NCBI GenBank assembly: GCA_005473895.2
Contig: SRJI02000004.1
Span: 62,001-126,000, forward strand
DNA length: 64,000 nucleotides
Origin: Carideicomes alvinocaridis
GTDB taxonomy: Bacteria > Pseudomonadota > Alphaproteobacteria > Rhodobacterales > Rhodobacteraceae
Direction: 5' to 3'
Made by a program: the position numbers and the translations under genes. Position 1 is the first letter of the stretch, and every line of letters begins with the position of its first letter. Below are positions 52,905 through 62,982 of this stretch, piece by piece. The notes under the pieces were generated by a model. The model searched no databases, was not told the origin of the DNA, and saw only the letters and a list, made by a program, of their open reading frames with translations.

Positions 52905-55487
52905 GTGGCGGAACGGCTGGTCCGGGGCTTCTGGCCGGTCTGGACCATCCTCATCGCCGTGATCGCCGTGCTGATGCTGGGCTGGCAGGACAGCCTCCCG
53001 CTGGAGGCGGTCTGGGTCGGCGGCGCGCTGGCGGTGCTGGGCCTGCTGGCGGGACTGGTGCTGGGGCTGCGCGGGTTCCGCTGGCCCAGCCGGGCCGAAG
53101 CGCTGGCGCGGCTCGACGCGACCCTGCCGGGCCAGCCCATACAGGCGCTGCTCGACGACCAGGCGATCGGCGGCTCGGACGAGGCATCGCGGCTGGTCTG
53201 GGAGGCGCACCAGGCGCGGATGGCCGAACGTGCCGCCCGGGCCCGGCCGCCGCGGCCCGACCTGCGCGTCTCGCGCCGGGATCCCTTTGCCCTGCGCTAT
53301 GCCGCGCTGCTGCTGCTGGCGGTGGCGCTGATCTTCGGCTCGGTCTGGCGCATGGGCTCCGTTCGCGACCTGGGCCCCGGCCCGGCGCAGGCGCTGGCCT
53401 CCGGTCCCGCCTGGGAGGGCTGGGTGGAGCCGCCGGCTTATACCCGCCTGCCGTCTCTCTATCTCGCCGATATTTCCGGCGAACGGCTGGAAGTGCCCGA
53501 GGGCAGCCGCATCACCATCCGGCTTTATGGCGAAGTCGGCGCGCTCAGCGTGTCCGAGACGGTCTCGGGCCGCGAACCGCCCGCCGCGACGGACGACAAC
53601 ACAGCAGAGGGCGAGGCCGCGGCCCCGACGGCGGAGGATTTCATCGTCTCCCGCGACGGCCGGCTCGCCATCGAGGGCGAGGGCGGCCGCGCCTGGGACG
53701 TGGCGATGATCGAGGACAGCGCGCCCGAGGTCGCCGTGGACGGCGAGGCCGAGGTGGGCTCGCGCGGCGAGATGACGCTGCCCTTCCGGGCCTCGGACGA
53801 TCACGGCGTGGCCGGGGGCGAGGCGCGCATCACGCTCGACCTCGAGGCGGTCGACCGGCGCTACGGCTTCGTCCGCGACCCGGAGCCGCGCGAGCCGATC
53901 GTGGTGCCCCTGCCGATGCCGGTCTCGGGAGACCGGGCGGAGTTCCGCGAAACCCTGATCGAGGATTTCTCGCAGCATCCCTGGGCCAACCTGCCGGTGA
54001 AGATCGAGCTGAGCGTCGGCGACGATGCCGGCCAGGCCGGAACGGCGGCCCCGCTGGAGACCCGGCTGCCCGCGCGGCGCTTCTTCGACCCGATGGCGGC
54101 GGCGGTCGCCGAACAGCGGCGCGACCTGCTCTGGAGCCGCGCCAATGCCCCCCGCGTGTCACAGGTCCTGCGGGCCGTCTCCAACCGGCCGGAAGACGTG
54201 TTCCGCAAGGAAACCGCCTATCTCCGCCTGCGCTTCATCCTGCGGCGGCTGGAAAGCTACACCCGCTTCGACGCGCTCGGCGACGATCAGGTCGAGGAGA
54301 TCTCCAAGGCGCTCTGGGATCTTGCCGTGCTGCTGGAAGAGGGCGACCTCGGCGACGCGCTGGAGCGGCTGCGCCGGGCGCAGGACCGGCTGGCCGAAGC
54401 GATGAAGAACGGCGCCTCGGACGAGGAGATCGCCCAGCTGATGCAGGAGCTGCGCGAGGCCACCGACGATTACATGCGCCAGCTGGCCCAGCAGCAGGGG
54501 CAGGAGGGCCAAGACCAGCAGCAGGCCCAGGGCGACCAGAACACGATGCAGATGACCCAGAACGATCTGCAGCGGATGATGGACCGCATCCAGGAGCTGA
54601 TGGAAGAGGGCCGCATGGCCGAGGCGCAGCAGGCGCTGGAAGAGCTCCAGAAGCTGATGGAGAACATGCGTGTCACACAGGGCCAGCAGGGCCAGGGCCA
54701 GCAATCGCCCGGTCAGCAGGCGATGGAGGGCCTGGCGGAGACGCTGCGCAACCAGCAGGGCCTGTCGGACGAGGCCTTCCGCGACCTGCAGGAACAGTTC
54801 AACCCGGGCGCAAACCAGGGGCAGTCGCAGGGCAACCAGGGCCGCGACGGCGATATGGGCCAGGGCCAGCAGCACGGCCAGGGCCAAGGGCAGCAGCAGG
54901 GCCAGGGCCAGCAGCCGGGTCAGCAACCCGGGCAGCAACCGGGGCAGCAACCGGGCCAGGGCCAGGGCGAAGGACAGGCCGACGACCTCGCCGGGTCCTT
55001 GGCTGACCGTCAGCAGGCGCTGCGCAACGAGCTGAACCGCCAGCGCCAGAACCTGCCGGGCGCCGGCGGCGAGCAGGGCGATGCGGCGCGCGAACAGCTT
55101 GGCCGTGCCGATCGGGCCATGGATGACGCGGAACAGGCGCTGCGTGGCGGCGACCTGCCCGAGGCGATCGACCGACAGTCAGAGGCGATGGAGGCGTTGC
55201 GGGAAGGCATGCGCAACCTCGGCGAGGCGCTGGCGCAGGAACAGAAGCAGCAGAACCAGGGACAGCAGGGCGAGGCGCAGGGCAACCGCTCGGCCCAGCA
55301 GCGCGACCCGCTGGGGCGCAGCGCGGGCAGCAACGGCCAGCTCGGCACCGACGAGAACCTGCTGAAGGGCGAGGACGTCTATCGCCGCGCCCGGGAATTG
55401 CTGGACGAGATCCGCCGCCGCTCTGGCGAGGGCGAGCGGCCGGAAATCGAGCTGGAATACCTGGAACGCCTGCTGGAGCGGTTCTGA
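52905..55487 (+). CDS. TIGR02302 family membrane protein (DUF4175-like)
   Basis: An 860-residue protein from GTG 52905. Two N-terminal helices (about 9-25 and 35-55) and a third near 130-150 precede a large periplasmic part. After about 400 comes a coiled-coil region, then a long Gln/Gly/Pro-rich repeat (nt 54661-54990), then another helical end. The function is unknown. The family is common in alphaproteobacteria beside lysA. The frame stays open back to the lysA stop, and the residues PDRKSALDRLRWPLRLTRAG just upstream look like the true N-terminus, so a CTG start at 52833 is possible. Confidence 0.88.
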   Translation: MAERLVRGFWPVWTILIAVIAVLMLGWQDSLPLEAVWVGGALAVLGLLAGLVLGLRGFRWPSRAEALARLDATLPGQPIQALLDDQAIGGSDEASRLVWEAHQARMAERAARARPPRPDLRVSRRDPFALRYAALLLLAVALIFGSVWRMGSVRDLGPGPAQALASGPAWEGWVEPPAYTRLPSLYLADISGERLEVPEGSRITIRLYGEVGALSVSETVSGREPPAATDDNTAEGEAAAPTAEDFIVSRDGRLAIEGEGGRAWDVAMIEDSAPEVAVDGEAEVGSRGEMTLPFRASDDHGVAGGEARITLDLEAVDRRYGFVRDPEPREPIVVPLPMPVSGDRAEFRETLIEDFSQHPWANLPVKIELSVGDDAGQAGTAAPLETRLPARRFFDPMAAAVAEQRRDLLWSRANAPRVSQVLRAVSNRPEDVFRKETAYLRLRFILRRLESYTRFDALGDDQVEEISKALWDLAVLLEEGDLGDALERLRRAQDRLAEAMKNGASDEEIAQLMQELREATDDYMRQLAQQQGQEGQDQQQAQGDQNTMQMTQNDLQRMMDRIQELMEEGRMAEAQQALEELQKLMENMRVTQGQQGQGQQSPGQQAMEGLAETLRNQQGLSDEAFRDLQEQFNPGANQGQSQGNQGRDGDMGQGQQHGQGQGQQQGQGQQPGQQPGQQPGQQPGQGQGEGQADDLAGSLADRQQALRNELNRQRQNLPGAGGEQGDAAREQLGRADRAMDDAEQALRGGDLPEAIDRQSEAMEALREGMRNLGEALAQEQKQQNQGQQGEAQGNRSAQQRDPLGRSAGSNGQLGTDENLLKGEDVYRRARELLDEIRRRSGEGERPEIELEYLERLLERF

Positions 55488-55528
55488 GAAGCGACCCCCT
55501 CGGGGCCGTCGCCAGAGCCTGCCGTCGC

Positions 55529-56404
55529 TCAGTCGCCGCTGCTTTCGGCCATGCTTTCGAGCCAGACCAGGAGGTCGTCCAGCCGGTTGTTCAGCCACAG
55601 GCGCAGGCCGTCCACGAAGGCGACGTAACCGTCGAGGGCCGGGGCGATCTGCGGCAGCCGCGCGCCGATCTGCCCGGCAAAGACGTAGAGCAGCGTGGCG
55701 AGCGCGAAAAGCGCCACGGCCAGCACGAAACCCCGCCGGAACCCGCCGCGCGAGGGCTGCGCCGGCTGGTCCCATGCCTCCGGCTCCGCATGCGCGGTCT
55801 TGCGTTCGCCGCCCGAGCGGAGGGTAGAATTGATTTCGTCGATATCGGGCAGCAAGTCGCGGCGCGATCCGGGCTGCGCGGCCCCGTCCTCGACAGAGGT
55901 GGCCGGGGCCTCGTCCTCGGGGTCGCGGCCGTGCATGCGAGCCAGCCGGTCGCGGGCCTCGCGGGCGCGCTGCGCGGCGTCGCTCTGGCTGCCATCCTGG
56001 TCGAGGGCCAGTTCCTGCTGGCTTTCCAGCCCGCCCTGACGCTCGGCCGCGCGGGCGCGGGCCTCGGCCTCGGCCTCTTCGCGCAGGAGGTCGGCGACGG
56101 CGGGGTCGAGCCGGCGGCGGGGCTCGGGGCGGGCCGGCGCCGCGTCGTGCTCCGAAGAGCTCTCCGGCGCGCGCTCCGACTGCGGCATGGGCGAGGGGTG
56201 GCTGTCCTGCGGCTCGTCCGGCGGCGTCCAGTCCCGGTCGGGCACGGCTTCACCCAGATCCTCGGCGAGCTCGGGGTCGTGGTCGGGATGCTGCTGGAAC
56301 CAGGTATGCCCGCAGCTGGAGCATTGCACGTCCCGCCCGGCCTCCGGGATCACCTCGTCAGGTACCTCGTATTGCGCCCCGCAATTCGGGCAAATCAAAC
56401 GCAT
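55529..56404 (-). CDS. MJ0042-type zinc-ribbon protein with one membrane helix
   Basis: A 291-residue protein. Residues 1-40 form a zinc ribbon with CPNCGAQY and CSSCGHTWF, giving four cysteines. Residues 45-215 are a long, charged, low-complexity linker rich in Glu, Asp and Ala. A single membrane helix lies at about 225-247 (FVLAVALFALATLLYVFAG), followed by a short outer segment. The function is unknown. The family is regularly found next to ftsE in alphaproteobacteria, here divergent across 187 bases, so a link to division or envelope is positional. Confidence 0.88.
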   Translation of the reverse strand: MRLICPNCGAQYEVPDEVIPEAGRDVQCSSCGHTWFQQHPDHDPELAEDLGEAVPDRDWTPPDEPQDSHPSPMPQSERAPESSSEHDAAPARPEPRRRLDPAVADLLREEAEAEARARAAERQGGLESQQELALDQDGSQSDAAQRAREARDRLARMHGRDPEDEAPATSVEDGAAQPGSRRDLLPDIDEINSTLRSGGERKTAHAEPEAWDQPAQPSRGGFRRGFVLAVALFALATLLYVFAGQIGARLPQIAPALDGYVAFVDGLRLWLNNRLDDLLVWLESMAESSGD

Positions 56405-56591
56405 ATTTCTCTCGTCCAGGTCGTTTGCCAGGTCATCGCAGGAACGGGCATGCCGCGGTCATGCCGTATCTCCGGCGTCTAGGCTGGCGCATGAACATGG
56501 AAAAGTCCAATCATTCGGCGGCGCGGATTGAAACCCCCGCGCGGCTGAGGCAATAGGGTGACGGAGTTCTGAAGGGGCACGAGGGGCCGCC

Positions 56592-57275
56592 GTGATCGAG
56601 TTGGACAATGTGGCCTACAGCTACGATTTCGGCGGACGCGAGCTGTTCAGCGACGTCTCGCTGAAACTGTCTCCCGGCTCGTTCCACTTTCTCACCGGCC
56701 CGTCCGGCGCGGGCAAGACCACCTTCCTCAAGCTCTGCTACGGCGCGCTGCGCCCGTCCTCCGGGGCGGTGCGGCTGTTCGGCGAGGACCTGGGCGAGAT
56801 GGGACGCGACGGCGTCGCCCTGTCGCGCCGCCGGATCGGGGTGGTGCACCAGGATTGCCAGTTTCTCGACCACCTCACGGTGCGCGAGAACGTGGCCCTG
56901 CCGCTGATGGTGGCCGGGGAGGACGTGACCGCCGAACAGGCCAACCTGGCCGAGCTCCTGTCCTGGGTTGGGCTGAGCGAACGCGCCGACGCCCTGCCGC
57001 CGGAACTGTCGGGCGGCGAGCGGCAGCGCGCGGCGCTGGCACGGGCGGTCATCATGTCGCCCGACGTGGTGCTGGCCGACGAGCCCACCGGCAATATCGA
57101 CTGGGAGATGGCGCAGCGGCTGATGCGCCTGCTGGTGGAGCTCAACCGCATGGGCAAGACCATCATGATCGCCACCCACGACCTCGGGCTGGTCCGCGCC
57201 GCGAAAAGCCAGGTGCAGGCCCGGATCCTTCGCATCGGCGGCGGGCGGCTGCAGCTTGCGGGGGCGGACCTGTGA
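56592..57275 (+). CDS. ftsE: Cell division ATP-binding protein FtsE
   Basis: A 227-residue ABC ATPase that with FtsX controls peptidoglycan hydrolases at the division septum. Walker A is GPSGAGKT (36-43), the signature is LSGGERQRAALARAV, Walker B is VVLADEPTGNID, and the H-loop is IATHDLGLV. The start codon is GTG. The stop overlaps the GTG of ftsX by four bases. The message continues into plsC. Confidence 0.96.
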   Translation: MIELDNVAYSYDFGGRELFSDVSLKLSPGSFHFLTGPSGAGKTTFLKLCYGALRPSSGAVRLFGEDLGEMGRDGVALSRRRIGVVHQDCQFLDHLTVRENVALPLMVAGEDVTAEQANLAELLSWVGLSERADALPPELSGGERQRAALARAVIMSPDVVLADEPTGNIDWEMAQRLMRLLVELNRMGKTIMIATHDLGLVRAAKSQVQARILRIGGGRLQLAGADL

Positions 57276-58174
57276 CGAGGCTGGCCGACCTCCTGGCGCT
57301 GGTCACCGGCGACCGGCAGGCCGACCGGGTGGTGCCGCCCACCGGTATCTCGGCCTGGCTGACGTTGTTCACCGCCGGGGCCATGGCCTTTCTGACGGTC
57401 TTTGCCCTGGCCCTGTCGCTGGCCGCGGGCCGGCTGGCCGACCGCTGGGGCGAGGAGCTGGCACGCAGCGCCACGCTGCGCATCTCCGCCCCGCAGGACC
57501 AGATGGAGGCGCAGACCCGCGCCGCGCTGAAGGTGCTGGAGGAGACGCCGGGCATCGCCACGGCCCGCGCCCTGTCCCCGGCCGAGCAGCGGGCGCTGCT
57601 CGCGCCGTGGTTCGGCCCGGACCTGCCGGTGGAGACGCTGCCGATCCCGCAGCTGATCGAGATTGTCGAGACGGACGAGGGCTTCGACCCGGCGGGCCTG
57701 CGCCTGCGGCTTCAGGCCGAGGTGCCGGGCGCGCTGCTGGATGACCATACCCGCTGGCGCCGGCCGCTGGTGCGCGCGGCGGACAGCCTGCGGCTGCTGG
57801 GCTGGATCTCCATCGGGCTGATCGGGGCGGCCACGGCGGCGATGATCACGCTGGCCGCCAATGCCTCGCTCGCCGCCAATGCGCAGGTGATCGCAGTGCT
57901 GCGCCTCGTGGGGGCCACGGATCACTACATCGCCAGCGCCTTCGTGCGCCGCTTCACCCTGCGGGCCCTGGGCGGCGCGCTGCTGGGCACCGTGCTGGGC
58001 CTGGGCGCGGTGGCGCTGCTGCCCGACACCTCCGATGCGGGGGATTTCCTGACCGGGCTGGGCTTTCACGGCGCCGGCTGGCTCTGGGCGGTGCTGATCC
58101 CGCCACTGGCCGCGCTGGTCGCCTTCGCCGCGACCCGCTACGCTGCGCTGCGGACATTGAGGGAGCTTGCATGA
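57272..58174 (+). CDS. ftsX: Cell division protein FtsX
   Basis: A 300-residue inner-membrane protein with an N-terminal helix (about 28-50), a periplasmic loop (about 50-165) that in relatives contacts murein hydrolase activators, and three more helices (about 175-200, 225-250 and 265-290). GTG 57272 is chosen because it overlaps the ftsE TGA (GTGA) and no ATG fits the N-terminus. Its stop overlaps plsC by ATGA, so ftsE, ftsX and plsC are translationally coupled. Confidence 0.93.
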   Translation: MTRLADLLALVTGDRQADRVVPPTGISAWLTLFTAGAMAFLTVFALALSLAAGRLADRWGEELARSATLRISAPQDQMEAQTRAALKVLEETPGIATARALSPAEQRALLAPWFGPDLPVETLPIPQLIEIVETDEGFDPAGLRLRLQAEVPGALLDDHTRWRRPLVRAADSLRLLGWISIGLIGAATAAMITLAANASLAANAQVIAVLRLVGATDHYIASAFVRRFTLRALGGALLGTVLGLGAVALLPDTSDAGDFLTGLGFHGAGWLWAVLIPPLAALVAFAATRYAALRTLRELA

Positions 58175-58914
58175 GGCCCTATCCGCTGCAATGGCTGCTG
58201 TCGCTTCTGTTCATCGTGCAGATGTATGTCGCGATGGGCGTGCTGGGGCTGATCTACCTGCCGCGGACGCTGCTCCGGCAGGAAGGGGCCTATGACGCGG
58301 TCCACGCCTATTGCCGCTGGGTGCGCTGGACGCTGAAGATCCTCTGCGGGCTGCGCACCGAGGTCCGGGGCCCCGTCCCGCAGGACGAGGTGATGATCGC
58401 TGCCAAGCACCAGAGCTTTCTCGACATCATCATGATCGTGTCGGTGGTGCCGCGGCCGAAATTCATCATGAAGGCGTCGCTGGTCTATGCGCCGGTGCTG
58501 GGGTGGTACGCGCTCAAGCTCGGCTGCGTCCCGGTCAATCGCGGCCGCCGGTCCGAGGCGATCCGCAAGATGGTGCGCGACGTCACCCATGGCGACGCGC
58601 CGGCCGGGCAGCTGATCATCTATCCGCAGGGCACGCGGGCCGCGCCGGGGGCGATGCTGCCCTACAAGGGAGGCACCGCCGCGCTTTATGCCGAGACGGG
58701 CCAGCCCTGCGTGCCGGCGGCGGCGAATGTCGGCCTGTTCTGGCCGCGTCACGGGATCTATCGCAAGCCGGGCCTGGCCGTGGTGGAGTTCCTGCCGCGC
58801 ATGGCGCCGGGGATGCAGCGGCAGGCCTTCATGGCCGAGCTGGAGCAGGTGATCGAAGGACGCTCCAACGCGCTGATGGCGGAGGCGGGGTTCAATGTCC
58901 AGAAGCTGGATTGA
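58171..58914 (+). CDS. plsC: 1-acyl-sn-glycerol-3-phosphate acyltransferase
   Basis: Adds the second acyl chain to form phosphatidic acid. The 247-residue membrane-associated protein has an N-terminal helix (about 8-30), the catalytic HxxxxD motif HQSFLD (H80-D85), VNRGRRSEAIRK, and the YPQGTRAAPG motif near residue 150. Its partner step, PlsY, is encoded at 4956-5561. Its end overlaps the next gene by 20 bases, so expression of that gene may be coupled too. Confidence 0.95.
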   Translation: MRPYPLQWLLSLLFIVQMYVAMGVLGLIYLPRTLLRQEGAYDAVHAYCRWVRWTLKILCGLRTEVRGPVPQDEVMIAAKHQSFLDIIMIVSVVPRPKFIMKASLVYAPVLGWYALKLGCVPVNRGRRSEAIRKMVRDVTHGDAPAGQLIIYPQGTRAAPGAMLPYKGGTAALYAETGQPCVPAAANVGLFWPRHGIYRKPGLAVVEFLPRMAPGMQRQAFMAELEQVIEGRSNALMAEAGFNVQKLD

Positions 58915-59503
58915 GGACGAAACCGCGCTGCTGGCGCACTATGGCACCCCGGGACGGCCCGCCCTGCGCAAGGTCGTTCACCGCCTCACGCCGCTTTACC
59001 GCCGATGGATCATGGCCTCGCGCTTCTGCGTGCTGTGCACGGTGGGACCCGAGGGCACCGACGGCAGTCCGCGCGGCGACGATGGCCCGGTCGTGGCCGA
59101 GCTCGACGACCGCAGGCTCGCCATGCCGGACTGGCGCGGCAACAACCGGCTGGATTCCCTGCGCAACATCGTGCGGGACGGGCGAGTGTCGCTGATGTTC
59201 ATGGTCCCCGGCTCGACCAACTTGGTGCGGGTGAACGGGACCGCGCGGCTCAGCGCCGACGAGGATCTGCGGGCGCTGTTCGACCGGGAGGGGCGCAGGC
59301 CCGCGACGGTGATCGTGATCGAGCTGGCCGAGATCTATTCGCAATGCGCCCGGGCGGTGATGCGCGCGGGCCTCTGGTCGCGCGACGATGCGGGCGGCCT
59401 GCCGAGCGTGGGTGACCTGCTGGCCGAGGCGACCGCTGGCGAGGAGGGCGGGGCCGAGTACGACGCCGGATGGTCCAAGCCTGCCGCGAGGACGATGTGG
59501 TGA
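58895..59503 (+). CDS. Pyridoxamine 5'-phosphate oxidase-like FMN-binding protein
   Basis: A 202-residue split-barrel flavoprotein. It resembles the 'PPOX class, DR2398' group, with SRFCVLCTVGPEGTDGSPRG (about 42-61), PDWRGNNRLDSLRNIV (78-93), VPGSTNLVRVNGTARL and the YSQCARAVMRAGLW segment. Members bind FMN or F420 and reduce unknown substrates. The first 20 bases overlap the plsC 3' end in another frame, and no later ATG keeps the conserved N-terminal helix. Confidence 0.88.
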   Translation: MSRSWIEDETALLAHYGTPGRPALRKVVHRLTPLYRRWIMASRFCVLCTVGPEGTDGSPRGDDGPVVAELDDRRLAMPDWRGNNRLDSLRNIVRDGRVSLMFMVPGSTNLVRVNGTARLSADEDLRALFDREGRRPATVIVIELAEIYSQCARAVMRAGLWSRDDAGGLPSVGDLLAEATAGEEGGAEYDAGWSKPAARTMW

Positions 59504-59507
59504 GCGC

Positions 59508-59993
59508 CTAGAGCCGCGCCAGCCGATCGCGCCACCGTGCCCGGCGCTGCCGCCTGAGCCAGACCCCGGCCATGGCAAGGGCCGTGAGCACGGCCCAGCC
59601 CCAGTGCCCCGCGATCCCCTGCCAGAGCGAAAGCCGGGGTATTTCGGGCACCTCTGCCGGGATCAGCCCGGCGCGCTGAGCCGCGGCCAGTTCCGCCAGG
59701 TCCAGGACCACCGCCCGCGGCGCGTCGCAGCCGCGCTCGGCCAACGCGTAGCCGGTGGCGGTGCGCCAGACCGGCAGACCCAGCACACGGCCCTGCCGCT
59801 GGTGCTGGCACAGCCAGAGCGTCGTGCCGCTGTTGGTGGCGATCAGCGTCCGGGCGACCGGCGCCAGGCGCTCGGACACGCCGAAGAGAGGCGAGGGCGC
59901 CGCGGTCGCCGCCCCGGCGGGCAGGGTGGTGAGGAGGAGGGTCAGGATCGCGGCGGCAACGGACGGGCCGCGGGAAAGGGAATTTCGCTTCAT
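59508..59993 (-). CDS. Hypothetical exported protein with C-terminal membrane helix
   Basis: A 161-residue protein I do not recognise. It has a signal peptide (SVAAAILTLLLTTLPAGAAT, about 11-30), a soluble part of about 90 residues with two cysteines (WLCQHQRQG and AERGCDAPR) that could form a disulfide, then a helix near 130-147 (GWAVLTALAMAGVWL) and a very basic end. The soluble part should face the periplasm. It converges on the FMN-protein gene with a 4-base gap. It may be a lineage-specific envelope protein. Confidence 0.7.
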   Translation of the reverse strand: MKRNSLSRGPSVAAAILTLLLTTLPAGAATAAPSPLFGVSERLAPVARTLIATNSGTTLWLCQHQRQGRVLGLPVWRTATGYALAERGCDAPRAVVLDLAELAAAQRAGLIPAEVPEIPRLSLWQGIAGHWGWAVLTALAMAGVWLRRQRRARWRDRLARL

Positions 59994-60046
59994 GTGGCGC
60001 TTCTCTGTCCGAAATGCGGCGAAATCTGGGCGCGTCTCGGACGAAA

Positions 60047-60086
60047 ACGGGGCGGGCGTTCCATCATGTGAACAATCCCGCCCCGT
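60047..60086 (-). terminator. Terminator after lpdA
   Basis: ACGGGGCGGG (60047-60056) and CCCGCCCCGT (60077-60086) form a perfect 10-base stem with a 20-base loop. Read on the minus strand the hairpin ends in a TTTT run (60047-60044), 18 bases past the lpdA stop. It is a good candidate for the end of the 2-oxoglutarate dehydrogenase cluster transcript. Confidence 0.7.
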
Positions 60087-60104
60087 CTTTGTGAGTGTCG
60101 CCGA

Positions 60105-61493
<1,389 letters not shown>

Positions 61494-61569
61494 GGGTCTC
61501 TCCTCGTGGTCAGTCCGGGCGTTGCGCGCGTCATGGTCTCCGGTCGCGCAGGCCGTGTTCGGGAACAGG

Positions 61570-61977
61570 TCATATCAGGGCGGCCAGCGCCATCAACATG
61601 GTGGCGAAGAAGCCGATTGCGAAGATCAGGGACCGCCAGGGCGCCCATCCGAAAGCATAGGCTGGCACGTAAAGCACACGCGCGCCCAGATAGGCCCAGG
61701 CGCAGGCGGCGGTCAGGGGTGTCGATTGGCCCGTCACCGCGATGATCAGCGCGGCGGGGGCGAAGAGGGTCAGCGCCTCGAAATGATTGCCGAGCGCACG
61801 CTGCAGCCGCCCCGTCCGGGCCGACATCTGGCGCGACGGGTCGCGGTCGCGGGGCGAGGTGGTGTAGCCGACGCCCAGCTCGCGGTTGGCGGGGATCGCC
61901 ATCAACGCGAACTGGACCCCCTGCAGCAGGAGGGCCAGGGCCAGGACGGTCAGCTCGGGGGTCATCTGGGGGATCAC
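61570..61977 (-). CDS. MAPEG family membrane protein
   Basis: A 135-residue inner-membrane protein with about four helices. [21 protein letters not shown] (about 57-77) is the MAPEG signature region (R-x-x-RAxxNxxE). Eukaryotic members are glutathione-dependent enzymes of eicosanoid and detoxification metabolism. Bacterial roles are mostly unknown. GTG at 61977 is chosen because AGGAGG lies seven bases ahead and the codon overlaps the glycosyltransferase stop (GTGA). ATG 61965 lacks a ribosome site. Confidence 0.85.
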   Translation of the reverse strand: MIPQMTPELTVLALALLLQGVQFALMAIPANRELGVGYTTSPRDRDPSRQMSARTGRLQRALGNHFEALTLFAPAALIIAVTGQSTPLTAACAWAYLGARVLYVPAYAFGWAPWRSLIFAIGFFATMLMALAALI

Positions 61978-62942
61978 GCGGGGGCCTCCTGCGCGGAGAG
62001 GGTCCAGCGGCGGCGGTTCTCCGGGGTGAGCACCTGCGCGCGGCGGGCGCTGTCCCAGGCGAGGCAGGCGGCCTCCGCCTCGGCCACGCCGGGCAGGGCG
62101 CGCCACTCGGCCATGCGTGCCGCGGTTTCCGGCCAGTGACGCAGGATGGAGCGGTCCTCGCCCTCGTTGCGGTTGGCGGCGCGGTGCCAGGCGGAGCCGA
62201 TACGGTACTTGCCCGTCAGCTTGCCCTGGCCGTCGCCGCGGTCGTTCTTCATCAGGAAATCGTCGGCCGCGCGGATGGCGTAGTGGTTCAGCACCGCCTC
62301 TCCGCGGCCGATGGCGCGCGGGTAGGGGCGGAACTTGACCCGCTTGGGCTTGAACAGCGGCGCATTGCCCAGCGGCTTGCCCGAGGGGGCCAGGACCAGC
62401 GGATCGTCGAGCCGCGAGCCGGTCGGGACGTGGTCGTTGGCATGGGTGAAATTGCGGTGGCGGAACATGCACTTGAACTTGACCCGCTCGACCTCGATCT
62501 CGGCCTCGCAGGCGGTGAAGGCGGGCAGCACCGGCAGGGTGCGCGCCACGTGGCCGCTGTCACCGAAGGCGCGCCAGGGCAGGGCGATCACGTCGGCCTC
62601 GCCCGCGCGCTCCAGCAGATCGGAAACCCGGCCCTCGCCCAGCCCGATATTGAGAAACTCGTCGCTGTCGGCATGCAGCAGGAAGGTCACGTCGCTGGCC
62701 GAGAGGTGATCGAAGACCAGTGTCATGCCTGAATGCTGCGGCGCCGTGTCCGCGGGCACTTTGTTGCGCAGGTGGGTGACCACCCCCGCCTCGGCCAAGA
62801 GGTCAAGCAGCAGGTCCGACCCGTCGGTGCAATCGTTCGTCGCCACGATCAGCGCGTCGAAGCCGATGACATGGTGATAGGCAAGCCATTCCAGCAGCCA
62901 GGGCCCCTCGTTCCTCATGCAGGCGGCGATGGCGGTCTTCAT
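61974..62942 (-). CDS. Glycosyltransferase family 2 protein
   Basis: A 322-residue GT-A type enzyme. It begins KTAIAACMRNEGPWLLEWLAYHHVIG, the start of the Glyco_tranf_2_4 group often found in Rhodobacterales, and has NDCTDGSD and the DxD-type HADSDEFLNIG near residue 90. The HVARTLPVL to MFRHRNFTHAN region holds conserved histidines. The acceptor sugar or protein is unknown. ATG 62942 is preferred because the fold starts there. In-frame ATGs at 62993 and 63008 overlap the cupin gene. It is translated in the E2-E3 cluster. Confidence 0.85.
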   Translation of the reverse strand: MKTAIAACMRNEGPWLLEWLAYHHVIGFDALIVATNDCTDGSDLLLDLLAEAGVVTHLRNKVPADTAPQHSGMTLVFDHLSASDVTFLLHADSDEFLNIGLGEGRVSDLLERAGEADVIALPWRAFGDSGHVARTLPVLPAFTACEAEIEVERVKFKCMFRHRNFTHANDHVPTGSRLDDPLVLAPSGKPLGNAPLFKPKRVKFRPYPRAIGRGEAVLNHYAIRAADDFLMKNDRGDGQGKLTGKYRIGSAWHRAANRNEGEDRSILRHWPETAARMAEWRALPGVAEAEAACLAWDSARRAQVLTPENRRRWTLSAQEAPA

Positions 62943-62982
62943 GACCGGCCCCGCGCGGCTGCCAAGGGGGGCAGGGGCGGTG

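Noticed and set aside
50985-53978. A 997-codon open frame on the minus strand across DUF2834, lysA and the TIGR02302 gene
   Set aside because: It is a mirror of genuine plus-strand codons, with no recognisable domain and no sensible start.
54661-54990. CRISPR-like repeats in the Gln/Gly region
   Set aside because: The units are short, in frame and coding, without regular spacers. No cas genes are in the window.
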